Assembly (NCBI RefSeq): GCF_028687635.1 | Contig: NZ_JAQTZS010000002.1 | Location: 1 to 64,000, forward strand | From: Malikia sp. | GTDB lineage: Bacteria > Pseudomonadota > Gammaproteobacteria > Burkholderiales > Burkholderiaceae_C | DNA length: 64,000 nt | Direction of reading: 5' to 3' | Shown here: in pieces, positions 25,807 to 36,305 of the stretch | How the letters are laid out: every line of letters begins with the position of its first letter | Position numbering within the stretch: position 1 is the first letter of the stretch | Notes under the pieces: model-generated | The model's input: only the letters and a program-made list of their open reading frames with translations | Told to the model about the DNA's origin: nothing | The model's database searches: none | Position numbers and translations under genes: made by a program

Positions 25807-27759
25807 ATGGCTTTCAATATCGACTCCACCAGTCTGCTCTCCGCCAGCGCACGTCTGGACGTGATAGGCAACAACATCTCCAACTCAAGCACCGTCGGCT
25901 TCAAGGGATCCGAGTTCGATAGCGTGCTGGCTTCCTCGATGTCCAATGACCTCGGCTCCAAGAAAGCCGGTTCGCGCCAGTTGTTCACGACGGGCAGCTT
26001 CGTCTCGTCGGCCAGCCCGCTGGACATGGCGATCGATGGCAAGGGCTTCTTTCGCGTGATCAGCGACGGCGCCACGGTCTACACCCGCGATGGCCAGTTC
26101 AAGACCGATCGCTATGGCAGCGTGGTGAACTCGGCCGGCGACAAGCTGATGGGCTACGCCGCCAATGCCGCCGGCAATCTGGATGCGGGCAAGGTGGTGC
26201 CGCTCTCGATCAACCTGGATGCCTTGCCGGCCACGGCCACCAGTGAGCTCAAGATCGACCTGATGCTCGATACGCGCAAGGAAGTCATCGATCAGTCCAC
26301 GACGCCCTTCGATCCCAAGGACCCGACGACTTACACCGACTCCACGACCGCGGCGGTCTATGACGGGCAGGGCAACTCACACGATGTCCGCACCTTCTAC
26401 GTCAAGACCGCGGTTGACCAGTGGAAGACCTACGCCACCGTCGATGGTGAGTTCGTCGACACCAGCAAGAGCAGCCTGGGGACCTTGAGTTTTGGCTCCG
26501 ATGGCCTGTTGAAGCCAGCCAATTATTTCACCCATCAAGCCAGCCCGGGTCAATACATCAACATTGAAGCCAGCCTGGACATGGCCAAGTCGGCCTGGGA
26601 TGTGAAGCCCGATACCCCCTCTACGGTGACTTTTGATCCGCTAAATCCGCAAAAACCCTATCAGCTCGACAAGCGGGAAGTCTATGACGCGACGGGTGTG
26701 GCGCATGCGGTCAACAGCTACTACGTCAACAGCAAGGATGTCAATGACAACCCGATCGTGGATGTCTACGTTGCTGTCGATGGTGGCAAGCTGGGCACCA
26801 GCGGCCAGGTCGGTTCTTTCAACCTGAACGCGTCCAACGGCGTGCTGGAGTTCACCTCCAATGGCACGCTCACTGCCGAGGCCAATCCCTTATTCAATGT
26901 GCCGGTGGGCATCAAGAATATCAATTACGATGTCAATTCGACGGTGAACCTGGAAGATCTCCGTGGCGTCCTTGATGGCGGGCCGACGGCATTCATCGAT
27001 TCGACGGCCAATCCGTTCGATCCGGCAACGGCTGCGTCCTACACGAAGCTGTATTCCCACACCTTCACCGACGACGGCCCATCCAAGGCCACTCACCAGG
27101 TGGATACCTACTATGTGAGGAAATCCCCGGGCGGCGAGTCCGATGTCTACATGGCCATCGACGGCAAGCTGGTCGGCACCGACGGCAAGGTCGGCACCTA
27201 CGTGGGTAACGGCCTGGATACTGCAACTAAAAAGTATTCGACTTTTGCCTTCGCCTCGAATGGGGCATTGGCGAACGGACAGAACGGCATCTTCACCGTG
27301 CCGGTGGGCGGCGCGACCCAGAGCGTGGCGCTGGACCTGAACAAGGCGATGCAATACGCCAGCAGTTTCGTCGCCCCTGCGGAGCAGAACGGCGGCGCGG
27401 GCGCCAACATGGAAAGCTACAAGGTCGATGCGCAAGGCATGATCGTCGCGCGCTACAGCGACGGCCGTTCCAAGTTGATGGGTCAGGTCGTGCTGGCCAC
27501 GTTCGCCAGCACGGACGGTCTGGCTCAGGTGGGTTCGAACCAGTGGCGCGAGACCTCCGCCTCGGGGGTGGCGCAGAATGCCACGCCCGGTCTGTTGGCA
27601 ACCGGCTTGATCCAGGGCTCCTCGAAGGAGCAGGCCAACGTGGATATTTCCGCTGAGATGATCAACATGATCACGGCACAGCGCATCTTCCAGGCGGCGG
27701 CCGAGATGGTCAAGAAGCAGGACGAGAACATGCAGACCGTGGTCGGTCTGGCGCGTTGA
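25807..27759 (+). CDS. flgE: Flagellar hook protein FlgE, unusually long with three tandem surface domains
   Basis: 650 residues against about 400 in enterics. The N-terminal D0 (ARLDVIGNNISNSSTVGFK at 15-33) and D1 (SASPLDMAIDGKGFFRV) and the C-terminal STDGLAQVGSNQWRE and EMINMITAQRIFQAA are standard. The middle holds three similar domains of about 100 residues at roughly 168-262, 276-382 and 404-512. Each runs FDP...Y, a D-x-x-G-x-x-H/Q-x-V-x-(T/S)-(F/Y)-Y-V strand, an A-(V/I)-D-G segment, a S-(N/D)-G-x-L turn, and a closing strand. These would sit on the outer face of the hook. There is no clear SD before the ATG. Confidence 0.97.
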   Translation: MAFNIDSTSLLSASARLDVIGNNISNSSTVGFKGSEFDSVLASSMSNDLGSKKAGSRQLFTTGSFVSSASPLDMAIDGKGFFRVISDGATVYTRDGQFKTDRYGSVVNSAGDKLMGYAANAAGNLDAGKVVPLSINLDALPATATSELKIDLMLDTRKEVIDQSTTPFDPKDPTTYTDSTTAAVYDGQGNSHDVRTFYVKTAVDQWKTYATVDGEFVDTSKSSLGTLSFGSDGLLKPANYFTHQASPGQYINIEASLDMAKSAWDVKPDTPSTVTFDPLNPQKPYQLDKREVYDATGVAHAVNSYYVNSKDVNDNPIVDVYVAVDGGKLGTSGQVGSFNLNASNGVLEFTSNGTLTAEANPLFNVPVGIKNINYDVNSTVNLEDLRGVLDGGPTAFIDSTANPFDPATAASYTKLYSHTFTDDGPSKATHQVDTYYVRKSPGGESDVYMAIDGKLVGTDGKVGTYVGNGLDTATKKYSTFAFASNGALANGQNGIFTVPVGGATQSVALDLNKAMQYASSFVAPAEQNGGAGANMESYKVDAQGMIVARYSDGRSKLMGQVVLATFASTDGLAQVGSNQWRETSASGVAQNATPGLLATGLIQGSSKEQANVDISAEMINMITAQRIFQAAAEMVKKQDENMQTVVGLAR

Positions 27760-27779
27760 GCGCCCGCTGAGTTCCAGCC

Positions 27780-28520
27780 ATGGATCGCCTGATCTACACC
27801 GCGATGACCGGGGCCAACCAGGTCGTCGCGCAGCAAACCACGGTGGCGCACAATCTGGCCAACGTGTCGACCACGGGTTTCCGGGCCCAGATCGATGCGT
27901 TTCGCGCCGCTCCGGTCGAGGGCAGTGGCCTGGCCACGCGCACCCAGGTGCAGGACGACACCGTGGCGGCCGACTTCACTCCCGGCGCCATTCAGCAAAC
28001 CGGACGCGAGCTGGACATGGCCATCCAGGGGCCGGGCTGGTTCGCGGTGCAGGGGGCCGATGGCAGCGAGGCCTACACCCGCAACGGTGCCTTGCGCGTT
28101 TCGGAAAACGGACTGTTGCAGACCCAGACCGGTCGGCTGGTGCTGGGGGATGGTGGCCCGATCACGATTCCACCCGACGCCCGCTTGATGGTGGGCGGTG
28201 ACGGGACCTTGTCCTTTCTGGTTCCCGGTGTCGTGCCGGCGGCTTCCGAGATCATCGGTCGCGTCAAGCTGGTCAACCCCCCGACCGACCAGATGGTGCG
28301 TGGCGACGATGGCCTGTTTCGCCTGCGCAATGACGCTCCCGTCGAGGTCGACAATCAGGTGGTGCTGCTCGGCGGGGCGCTCGAAGCCAGCAACGTCAGC
28401 GTCGTGGATTCGATGGTGCGCATGATCAGTCTGGGTCGCCAGTTCGACACCCAGATGAGCCTGCTCAAGAACGCGGACAGCAATTCGTCCAAGGCCGATC
28501 AAATTCTCGGCCTGAACTGA
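27780..28520 (+). CDS. flgF: Flagellar proximal rod protein FlgF
   Basis: 246 residues. It opens MDRLIYTAMTGANQVVAQQTTVAHNLANVSTTGF, the FlgF N-terminus, and continues with GRELDMAIQGPGWFAVQGADG and a C-terminal VSVVDSMVRMISLGRQFDTQMSLLK coiled segment. Proximal rod subunit exported by the flagellar type III system. Follows flgE by 20 bp. Confidence 0.97.
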   Translation: MDRLIYTAMTGANQVVAQQTTVAHNLANVSTTGFRAQIDAFRAAPVEGSGLATRTQVQDDTVAADFTPGAIQQTGRELDMAIQGPGWFAVQGADGSEAYTRNGALRVSENGLLQTQTGRLVLGDGGPITIPPDARLMVGGDGTLSFLVPGVVPAASEIIGRVKLVNPPTDQMVRGDDGLFRLRNDAPVEVDNQVVLLGGALEASNVSVVDSMVRMISLGRQFDTQMSLLKNADSNSSKADQILGLN

Positions 28521-28562
28521 CAGGCGCGCTGAGCGCGCCGCAATGAACACAAGGATACAGAC

Positions 28563-29345
28563 ATGATGCGCTCGCTGTGGGTCGCCAAGACCGGGCTGGA
28601 AGCCCAGCAGACCCAGATGGACGTGATCAGCAACAACCTGGCCAACGTCGGAACGAATGGTTTCAAGCGCTCGCGCGCCGTCTTCGAGGATCTGCTGTAT
28701 CAGACCATGCGCCAGCCCGGTGCCCAGTCGTCCCAGCAGACCCAGCTGCCCACCGGCATGCAACTCGGCACCGGCGTGCGCCCGGTCGCGGCCGAGCGCA
28801 TGCATACCCAGGGCAATCTGCAGGCGACCGGCAACAGCAAGGACGTGGCGATCGATGGCCAGGGCTTCTTCCAGGTGCTGATGCCCGATGGCAACATGGC
28901 CTATACGCGCGCCGGCTACTTCAACATCGACAACCAGGGGCAGCTCGTGACGCCGAGCGGCTATCTGGTGCAGCCCGCCATCACGGTGCCCGCGGAAGCC
29001 CAGGTGCTGACCATCACCCGTGACGGCCTGGTCAGCGTGACATTGCCCAACGCGGCCGAGAGCACGCCCATCGGCAACTTGCAGCTGGCCAGTTTCATGA
29101 ATCCGGCAGGTCTGGAATCCAAGGGCGAGAACCTTTATGTCGAAACCGCCGCCTCGGGGGCTCCCGTGGTCAATACACCGGGCACCAATGGCCTGGGCCT
29201 GCTGTCCCAGGGCTATGTGGAGACCTCGAACGTGAACGTGGTCGAGGAGATGGTCAACATGATCCAGACCCAGCGCGCCTACGAGATCAACAGCAAGGCG
29301 ATCACGGCATCGGATCAGATGCTGCAGAAGGTGGCACAGCTTTGA
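28563..29345 (+). CDS. flgG: Flagellar distal rod protein FlgG
   Basis: 260 residues, exactly the family length. Typical features: [35 protein letters not shown] at the N-terminus, the [21 protein letters not shown] block near 88-108, the distal-rod loop with [15 protein letters not shown], and a C-terminal [25 protein letters not shown]. The distal rod crosses the periplasm and outer-membrane rings. Its TGA overlaps the flgH ATG by one base. Confidence 0.98.
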   Translation: MMRSLWVAKTGLEAQQTQMDVISNNLANVGTNGFKRSRAVFEDLLYQTMRQPGAQSSQQTQLPTGMQLGTGVRPVAAERMHTQGNLQATGNSKDVAIDGQGFFQVLMPDGNMAYTRAGYFNIDNQGQLVTPSGYLVQPAITVPAEAQVLTITRDGLVSVTLPNAAESTPIGNLQLASFMNPAGLESKGENLYVETAASGAPVVNTPGTNGLGLLSQGYVETSNVNVVEEMVNMIQTQRAYEINSKAITASDQMLQKVAQL

Positions 29346-30028
29346 TGAAACCCCACAGTCTTGCGCGGCGCGCAGCGTGGCCCCTGCTGGGGGCGCTGCT
29401 GGCTGGCTGCAGTGCCGTCGAGCCGACGACCATCCTGTCGTCGCCGACCAGTACGCGCCCGACCGCTGCGCCGGTATCGATCGCTCCCAGCAATGGCGCC
29501 ATTTTCCAGGTCAGCAGCTTTCGGCCGATGTTCGAGGACCGCCGCGCGCGTGCCGTGGGCGACATCCTGAGCGTGGTCATCAGCGAACGATCCTCTGCCA
29601 ACCAGGGCAGCAAGGCGGACGCGACCCGCGAAGGCAAGGCCAAGAACACCGTGAATTCCCTTCCCATCATCACCACGGGCCTCAACACGCTGTTGGGCAT
29701 GGATGTCGAGGGCAAGAGCAAGTTCAGCCTCAACAACAATGGCGGGGCCAAGAACGATTTCAACAGCCGGGTCGCCGTCACGGTGATCGAGGTCTTGTCA
29801 AACGGGAACCTGCTGATCAGCGGCGAAAAGCAGATCGGCCTGGATCAGGGCACCGAATTCGTGCGTATCTCGGGCGTGGTCGCGCCCTCGGTCATCGGTC
29901 CTGGCAATCTGGTCGAGTCGCAGAACGTGGCGGATGCTCGCATCGAATACCGGACCAACAGCCAGATCGACAAAGCCCAGCTCAACGCCATGATGAACCG
30001 CTTCTTCTACAGCGTGCTGCCGCTGTGA
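29345..30028 (+). CDS. flgH: Flagellar L-ring lipoprotein FlgH
   Basis: 227 residues from the ATG at 29345; the TTG three bases earlier is in frame but unlikely. Lipobox LLAGC with Cys22. The mature protein shows FEDRRARAVGDILSVVISE, LNNNGGAKNDFNSRVAVTVIEVL and GEKQIGLDQGTEFVRISGVV, the conserved FlgH core, and ends in the outer-membrane ring segment. It forms the L-ring bushing around the rod. Confidence 0.97.
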   Translation: MKPHSLARRAAWPLLGALLAGCSAVEPTTILSSPTSTRPTAAPVSIAPSNGAIFQVSSFRPMFEDRRARAVGDILSVVISERSSANQGSKADATREGKAKNTVNSLPIITTGLNTLLGMDVEGKSKFSLNNNGGAKNDFNSRVAVTVIEVLSNGNLLISGEKQIGLDQGTEFVRISGVVAPSVIGPGNLVESQNVADARIEYRTNSQIDKAQLNAMMNRFFYSVLPL

Positions 30029-30048
30029 CCAGGACCAGGGATCGTGTG

Positions 30049-31158
30049 ATGTGGGTTTCCAGATCCAGGCGACTGGCGCTCTGCGGCCTGTGCTGGCTGG
30101 CCTGGCTGGTCCCGACGGGAGCCCAGGCCGAGCGACTCAAGGACTTGAGTTCCCTGCAGGGCGTGCGACAGAACCAGCTGCTGGGCTATGGACTGGTGGT
30201 GGGCCTCGATGGCACCGGCGACCAGACTCCGTTCACGGTGCAAAGTGCCAGGAGCATGTTGCAGCAGATGGGGGTCAACCTGAGCGAGAAGGACAAGCTT
30301 CAGGCCAAGAACGTGGCTGGCGTGGTGATCACCGCGGTGATGCCGGCCTTCGCGCAGCCCGGACAGACGCTGGATGTCACCGTCTCGTCGCTGGGCAGTG
30401 CCAAGAGCTTGCGTGGCGGCACCTTGCTGATGACGCCGCTCAAGGGCGCCGACGGTCAGATCTACGCCATCGCGCAGGGCAATTTGCTGGTGGGGGGGGC
30501 CGGGGCCTCCGCGGGGGGCAGCTCGGCTCAGGTCAATCACCTGAGCGCGGGGCGCATCGCGGCAGGGGCCACTGTCGAGCGGGGGGTGGCCACGCCACTG
30601 GGTCAGGGCGAGTATGTGTCGCTGGAGCTCAAGGACGGTGATTTCAGCACCGCCAGCCGCGTGGTCGAGGCCGTCAATCAGCGCTTTGGCGCTGGCACGG
30701 CCATGGCGCAGAACTCCCGTGTCGTGCAGGTGCGCGCGCCGCTGTCCTATGACGAGCGGGTGGCCTTCCTGGGAGCGCTGGAGCAGGTTGATGTCAAGCC
30801 GGCTCCGGTACAAGCCAAGGTGGTGCTGAACGCGCGCACCGGCTCCATCGTGATGAACCAGGCGGTCACGGTGGATGCCTGTGCGATCGCGCATGGCAAC
30901 CTGTCCGTCGTGATCAGCACCACCACCAACGTGAGTCAGCCCGCGCCGCTGTCCGGTGGCCAGACCGTCGTGACCCAGAACAGCCAGGTCGCCATGCAGC
31001 AGGATGCCGGCAAGCTCATGCTGGTCGGCCCGGCCGTTCAGCTGTCGGAGGTGGTCAAGGGCCTGAATGCCATTGGCGTCACGCCGCAGGATCTGCTCGC
31101 CATCCTGCAGGCCATGAAGGCGGCCGGGGCCTTGCGGGCCGAGCTGGAAATCATTTAA
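30049..31158 (+). CDS. flgI: Flagellar P-ring protein FlgI
   Basis: 369 residues from the ATG at 30049, giving a Sec signal peptide ending near TGAQA (about 27). Then ERLKDLSSLQGVRQNQLLGYGLVVGL, DVTVSSLGSAKSL and the C-terminal PQDLLAILQAMKAAGAL, all family hallmarks. Forms the P-ring in the peptidoglycan layer. The segment LLVGGAGASAGG is written with eight consecutive G bases (30,492-30,499). Longer upstream starts overlap flgH heavily and are not credible. Confidence 0.97.
   Translation: MWVSRSRRLALCGLCWLAWLVPTGAQAERLKDLSSLQGVRQNQLLGYGLVVGLDGTGDQTPFTVQSARSMLQQMGVNLSEKDKLQAKNVAGVVITAVMPAFAQPGQTLDVTVSSLGSAKSLRGGTLLMTPLKGADGQIYAIAQGNLLVGGAGASAGGSSAQVNHLSAGRIAAGATVERGVATPLGQGEYVSLELKDGDFSTASRVVEAVNQRFGAGTAMAQNSRVVQVRAPLSYDERVAFLGALEQVDVKPAPVQAKVVLNARTGSIVMNQAVTVDACAIAHGNLSVVISTTTNVSQPAPLSGGQTVVTQNSQVAMQQDAGKLMLVGPAVQLSEVVKGLNAIGVTPQDLLAILQAMKAAGALRAELEII
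30492..30499 (+). repeat. G8 homopolymer inside flgI
   Basis: Eight consecutive G within codons for Val-Gly-Gly, followed nearby by G4 and G6 runs. A change of one base would truncate FlgI. Confidence 0.9.
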
Positions 31159-31169
31159 GGAGTGTGTCG

Positions 31170-32129
<960 letters not shown>

Positions 32130-32153
32130 CCCAAAGATCGGTGGCTGCCGCCC

Positions 32154-32180
32154 TCATGTTTTGCGGCGTTTGACCGATAT
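32154..32180 (+). promoter_or_regulatory. Sigma-28 (FliA) promoter of flgK-flgL
   Basis: TCATGTTT, 11 bases, ACCGATAT; 12 of 16 positions match TAAAGTTT-N11-GCCGATAA, and 13 with the alternative TCAAG -35 form. It ends 26 bases before the flgK ATG, in the flgJ-flgK gap. Confidence 0.72.
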
Positions 32181-32206
32181 AGATAGAAAGAAAGTCTTCG
32201 ATCATC

Positions 32207-33574
32207 ATGTCCACCATTTTTTCTATCGGGCAGAGCGCGCTGAGCGCCGCGCAAGTCGGCGTCAACACGGCGGGCAACAATATCGCCAATGTTTCGACGC
32301 CCGGCTACAGCCGCCAGCAGGTGGTGCAAACCGTGGCCCCCTCGGGGCAGGGCACCCAGGTGGCCGAGGTCCAGCGCGTCTACAGCGACTATCTGGGCAA
32401 GCAGCTGGTTTCCTCCCAGTCGGCCAACAGCCAGCTGCAGACGCAGTACAGCCAGATCCAGCCGATCGACCAGCTGCTGTCGGACTCGACCACGGCGGGC
32501 CTGGGCCCGGCGCTGCAGAACTTTTTCGACGGCCTGCAAGATCTCGCGGCGGCTCCCGCCGATCCCGTCGCGCGCCAGGCCGTGCTCGCCAACGCGGAGG
32601 CCTTGAGCGCCGGCTTCAACGACCTGAGCGGCCGTCTGGAGGAGGTCGGTCAGAGCCTGAATCAGCAAATCTCCAGCAGCGTGGAGCAGGTCAACAATGC
32701 CGCCCAGCGCCTGGCCGAGCTGAACCAGGCGATCCTGTCATCGACCAACCTCAACGACGGCAAGCCCGCCAATGAGCTGGTCGACCAGCGCAACCAGCTG
32801 GTCAGCGATCTCAGCCAGCAGATCAAGGTCACCGCGAGCGAGCGGGGAGGGCAGTTCAACCTGTTCATCGGCAACGGCCAGCCCCTGGTGCTGGGCAGCA
32901 AGCCTTATTCCCTGCAGGCCGTCGCGTCGAAGACCGATCCGAGACGGACCGAAGCGGCCTATGGCGACGGCACGCCGATGAAGGCCGACGACTTCGCTGG
33001 CGGGGCGCTGGGTGGCTTGCTGGAATTCCGCGAGCAGACCCTGGTTCCGACGCAAAACGCCCTCGGGCGCATCGCCATGGGGCTGGCCAGTGGCATGAAC
33101 GCCCAGCATCGCGAGGGCATCACGCTCGGCAACCAGGCGGGCGGTGATTTCTTCAGCCTGCCCGACACGAGCACCGAGGCCACGGCGGCCGGTGCGATCA
33201 GGCTGGCCATCACGGACGTCAAGGACATCGCGGCCGCGGCCAAGGGCTCGGCCGTCGGCGACAACAGCAACCTGCTCAAGATGATCGATCTGCAGTCGGC
33301 CAAGGTGCTCGATGGCAACACGCGCAGCTACCAGTCGGCCTATGTGCAGCTGGTCGGCCAGGTCGGCAGCAAGACCCGCGAGCTCGAAGTCACGAGCACG
33401 GCCTCGAAGCAGATCCAGGCCCAGGCCGAGCGCTCGCTGCAGGGTGTCGCGGGCGTGAACCTCGATGAGGAGGCGGCCAACCTGATTCGTTACCAGCAGT
33501 CCTACCAGGCTGCCGGCAAGGTCATCCAGCTGGCCAAGCAGCTGTTCGACACCGTGCTGTCGATCAGCAACTAA
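32207..33574 (+). CDS. flgK: Flagellar hook-filament junction protein FlgK (HAP1)
   Basis: 455 residues, shorter than the 547 of enterics because the middle domain is small. N-terminus SIGQSALSAAQVGVNTAGNNIANVSTPGYSRQQVV and C-terminus GVNLDEEAANLIRYQQSYQAAGKVIQLAKQLFDTVL are the D0/D1 signatures. It joins hook and filament; chaperone FlgN is encoded upstream. Preceded by a sigma-28-type promoter, consistent with late expression with flgL. Confidence 0.97.
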   Translation: MSTIFSIGQSALSAAQVGVNTAGNNIANVSTPGYSRQQVVQTVAPSGQGTQVAEVQRVYSDYLGKQLVSSQSANSQLQTQYSQIQPIDQLLSDSTTAGLGPALQNFFDGLQDLAAAPADPVARQAVLANAEALSAGFNDLSGRLEEVGQSLNQQISSSVEQVNNAAQRLAELNQAILSSTNLNDGKPANELVDQRNQLVSDLSQQIKVTASERGGQFNLFIGNGQPLVLGSKPYSLQAVASKTDPRRTEAAYGDGTPMKADDFAGGALGGLLEFREQTLVPTQNALGRIAMGLASGMNAQHREGITLGNQAGGDFFSLPDTSTEATAAGAIRLAITDVKDIAAAAKGSAVGDNSNLLKMIDLQSAKVLDGNTRSYQSAYVQLVGQVGSKTRELEVTSTASKQIQAQAERSLQGVAGVNLDEEAANLIRYQQSYQAAGKVIQLAKQLFDTVLSISN

Positions 33575-33586
33575 AGGAGAAGCCTG

Positions 33587-34504
33587 ATGCGCATCAGCAC
33601 CAACACCCTATTCGACAGCAGCAGTGCCCGCCTGAGCGGTCTGCAGTCCAGGCTCGACCGCACGATGCAGCAGCTCGGCTCGGACAGCAAGCTCCTCACG
33701 GCCGCCGACGATCCGGTGGCGGCCTCGCGCGCGCTCGAGGTCGGGCTTTCGTCCGCCAACAACGACCAGCATGCCCGCAACCGCACCCAGCTCAGGAATT
33801 CGCTGGGTCTGATCGATGGCGCCATGTCCGGCATGAGCGATGCCCTCATGGGCATCAATGATCAAGTCCTGACCGCCGGCAATGCCGCGCTCTCGGATGG
33901 AGAGTTCAGCGCGGTGGCGCAGGCGCTGCAAGGGCAGCTCGACCAGCTGATGTCGCTGGCCAACACCCGCGATGGCTCTGGCAACTACCTGTTCGGGGGG
34001 CATCAGACGGCCAATCCCCCTTATGTCAAGGATGACGTCAGCGGCGCGGTGGCTTATCAGGGCGACCAGGGACAGCAGCTGCTGCCGCTGGACGGCTCGC
34101 GCAAGATGGCCATGAGCGAGGCCGGCAGCGTGCTGTTCGCGAAAGACCAGAGCGGCGCCGATATCTTCAGTCGCCTGAAGGACGCCATCGGGGCGCTGCA
34201 GCCCGGCCAGTCGGCCGCCACCCGCAGCGAAAAGCTGGCCGCCCTCGGCGCCAGCTACACCGAGACCTTCAGCAGTGTCACGCGCAGCCAGGCCTCGGTC
34301 GGCATCCGGCTCAACGAGCTCGATCAGGCCGATACCCAGGGCAGCGACCGCAAGCTGCAGTACGCCGAGATCACTTCCAGCCTGAAGGATCTCGACTACA
34401 ACCAGTCCCTCTCCGATCTGGCGCGCCAGCAGCTGACCTTGGAGGCGGCCCAGAAGTCGTTCCAGCAGGTCAGCAACCTGAGCCTGTTCAACTACCTCAA
34501 CTGA
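33587..34504 (+). CDS. flgL: Flagellar hook-filament junction protein FlgL (HAP3)
   Basis: 305 residues. Flagellin-like N-terminus MRISTNTLFDSSSARLSGLQSRLDRTMQQL, then LLTAADDPVAASRALEV, and a C-terminus with LKDLDYNQSLSDLARQQLTLEAAQKSFQQVSNLSLFNYL. Follows flgK by 12 bp with AAGGAG before the ATG. A GC-rich hairpin follows the stop. Confidence 0.97.
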   Translation: MRISTNTLFDSSSARLSGLQSRLDRTMQQLGSDSKLLTAADDPVAASRALEVGLSSANNDQHARNRTQLRNSLGLIDGAMSGMSDALMGINDQVLTAGNAALSDGEFSAVAQALQGQLDQLMSLANTRDGSGNYLFGGHQTANPPYVKDDVSGAVAYQGDQGQQLLPLDGSRKMAMSEAGSVLFAKDQSGADIFSRLKDAIGALQPGQSAATRSEKLAALGASYTETFSSVTRSQASVGIRLNELDQADTQGSDRKLQYAEITSSLKDLDYNQSLSDLARQQLTLEAAQKSFQQVSNLSLFNYLN

Positions 34505-34519
34505 GTCCTGCGTCGCCGC

Positions 34520-34536
34520 GCCGCCTTTTCGGCGGC
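34520..34536. terminator. Hairpin between convergent flgL and chemoreceptor genes
   Basis: GCCGCC, loop TTTTC, GGCGGC, a perfect 6-bp stem (longer with flanking G/C), 16 bases after the flgL stop and 19 before the stop of the converging gene. No T-tract on either side, so a weak or bidirectional terminator at best. Confidence 0.4.
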
Positions 34537-34554
34537 GGGAAATTGCCCCTTGGT

Positions 34555-36132
34555 TCAGTCGGCTTGCGTCAGGGCGGCATCCGTGTCCCGCAGTCGGAAC
34601 ATGCGCATCGAATTGTTCACGACCCGCGACTGGACCCGCAGGGCGTCGGCCGTGGCGGACAGCTCCTCGACCATGCTGGCGTTTTGCTGGGTCACCTGGT
34701 CCAGGTGGACGATGACTTCGCCGACTTGCAAGATGCCTTGCCGCTGCTCATGCGAGGCGTGACTGATCTCGTCGAGCACGGTCGCCACGCCGTTGACCGC
34801 CGTCAGGGCCTCCCGCATGCGCTCTTGCGCCTCGTTCGTGCGAGCGCTGCCCGTCCTGACCTGGTCGGATGATTCGGCGATCAGCTGCTTGATCTCGCGT
34901 GCCGCTTCGGCCGTGCGGTGCGCCAGTGCCCGCACCTCGGCGGCCACGACCGCGAAGCCGCGTCCCGATTCGCCCGCGCGTGCGGCCTCGACGGCCGCGT
35001 TGAGCGCGAGGATGTTGGTCTGGAAGGCGACCCCTTCGATCACCAGGGTGATTTCGCTGATCCTGCGCGAGGATTCGGTGATCTCGCTCATGGTGGTGGC
35101 CACGGCCTGCACCGCCGAGTGGCTGCGCTCGGCCAGGCTGGCCGTGTGCCGCGACTGGGTGGCGCCGTTCTGTGCGATTTCCGTACTGTGCTGCACGGTG
35201 CCGCTGAGCTGTTCCATTGACGCCGCCGTTTCTTCCAGGCTGCTGGCGGCGCTGGTGGTGCGTGTTGCCAGATCATGGTTGCCCGCGACGATCTCCTCGA
35301 TGCTGTCGTGCAGGTTCAGGCTTTCCTGGCGCACATCCTGGATCACGGTTCGGGTGTTGACGTAGAGCTGGGCCAGGGCCTGCTGCAACTGGCCGATCAT
35401 GCCCGGGCGGTCGGTCGTGACCTGGCACGACAGGTCGCCCGAGGCCATCCGGGTGATCTCGACCTGCATCAAGCGCAGCGGCGACAGGATCAGCGCTACG
35501 TTCTGGCGGTGCATCAGCCAGGCGGCGAGGGGAATCGCCAGCAGCAGCGCCGGCCAGGGCAGCAGCCTGGCCGTGAGCGCGACGAGCAGGAGCAGACCCA
35601 GGTCCGCCACGGTGAACTGGATCCGGGTATCCGGGTGTTTCAGGCGCCGCAGCCATTCGCGCAGGCCGGTGCGGCGTATCTGGCCTTGCCGCAGCCGGGT
35701 GGAGAGCCGTCCACCCGCCGCCTCGGCGCGCATGCCCGCATAGCGTTGCTCGGCCTGCGCCACCTCGGCGCGCGATGGCAGGGTGCGCACCGACATGAAG
35801 CCCAGGATGCGACCCGCGCTGTCGCTGATCGGCGTCACATGGGCCTTGACCCAGTAGTGATCGCCATTCTTGCGCCGGTTCTTGACCAGCGCACTCCAGA
35901 GCTTGCCGCTGGCGGTGGTCTCCCACAGGTCGCGAAAGGCTTCCTGCGGCATGTCGGGATGACGCACGATGTTGTGCGGCTGGCCCAGCAGTTCATCGGC
36001 GCTGTAGCCGCTGACCGCGATGAACGCGGGGTTGCAATAGGTGATGTGGCCTTTTCGATCGGTGACGGACACCAGATTGAGTTGGCCCGAGAACTGGTAC
36101 TCCTGCTGGGTGACAGGCTGGTTGTTGCGCAT
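34555..36132 (-). CDS. PAS-domain methyl-accepting chemotaxis protein (Aer-like energy/oxygen taxis candidate)
   Basis: 525 residues. N-terminal PAS at about 10-120: [40 protein letters not shown] and [19 protein letters not shown], a layout typical of Aer. Then a hydrophobic hairpin at about 168-210 anchoring it to the membrane, a HAMP-like segment, and the MCP tip [20 protein letters not shown] near 385-405. Aer proteins sense redox via FAD in the PAS domain; FAD binding here is inferred from the family. The upstream region has a good sigma-70 promoter overlapped by an FNR-like site. Confidence 0.94.
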   Translation of the reverse strand: MRNNQPVTQQEYQFSGQLNLVSVTDRKGHITYCNPAFIAVSGYSADELLGQPHNIVRHPDMPQEAFRDLWETTASGKLWSALVKNRRKNGDHYWVKAHVTPISDSAGRILGFMSVRTLPSRAEVAQAEQRYAGMRAEAAGGRLSTRLRQGQIRRTGLREWLRRLKHPDTRIQFTVADLGLLLLVALTARLLPWPALLLAIPLAAWLMHRQNVALILSPLRLMQVEITRMASGDLSCQVTTDRPGMIGQLQQALAQLYVNTRTVIQDVRQESLNLHDSIEEIVAGNHDLATRTTSAASSLEETAASMEQLSGTVQHSTEIAQNGATQSRHTASLAERSHSAVQAVATTMSEITESSRRISEITLVIEGVAFQTNILALNAAVEAARAGESGRGFAVVAAEVRALAHRTAEAAREIKQLIAESSDQVRTGSARTNEAQERMREALTAVNGVATVLDEISHASHEQRQGILQVGEVIVHLDQVTQQNASMVEELSATADALRVQSRVVNNSMRMFRLRDTDAALTQAD

Positions 36133-36210
36133 GCTGAGACTGGGAATGATTCAGGTAAGAAGGCATGCACCAGCGGGGCAGGTCTGGCGCTGCCATAGCA
36201 GTCGAGCCGA

Positions 36211-36239
36211 ATTATCAATCAAAGATTGATATAAGTCAA
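36211..36239 (-). promoter_or_regulatory. Sigma-70-type promoter of the PAS chemoreceptor
   Basis: On the minus strand TTGACT, 17 bases, GATAAT: five of six matches in each box with optimal spacing. It lies in an AT-rich stretch 79-107 bases before the start codon. Confidence 0.7.
36226..36239. promoter_or_regulatory. FNR/ANR-like palindrome over the -35 region
   Basis: TTGAT-ATAA-GTCAA matches the FNR consensus TTGAT-N4-ATCAA at nine of ten positions. A second palindrome, ATCAATC-AAA-GATTGAT (36,214-36,230), overlaps it between the -35 and -10 boxes. Position suggests repression rather than activation. Confidence 0.5.
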
Positions 36240-36305
36240 AAATATGGGATAAAAATGCGATAAATGGAGAGAAAAGGCCGCATTTTTTACTTCTTGCGAT
36301 CCACT

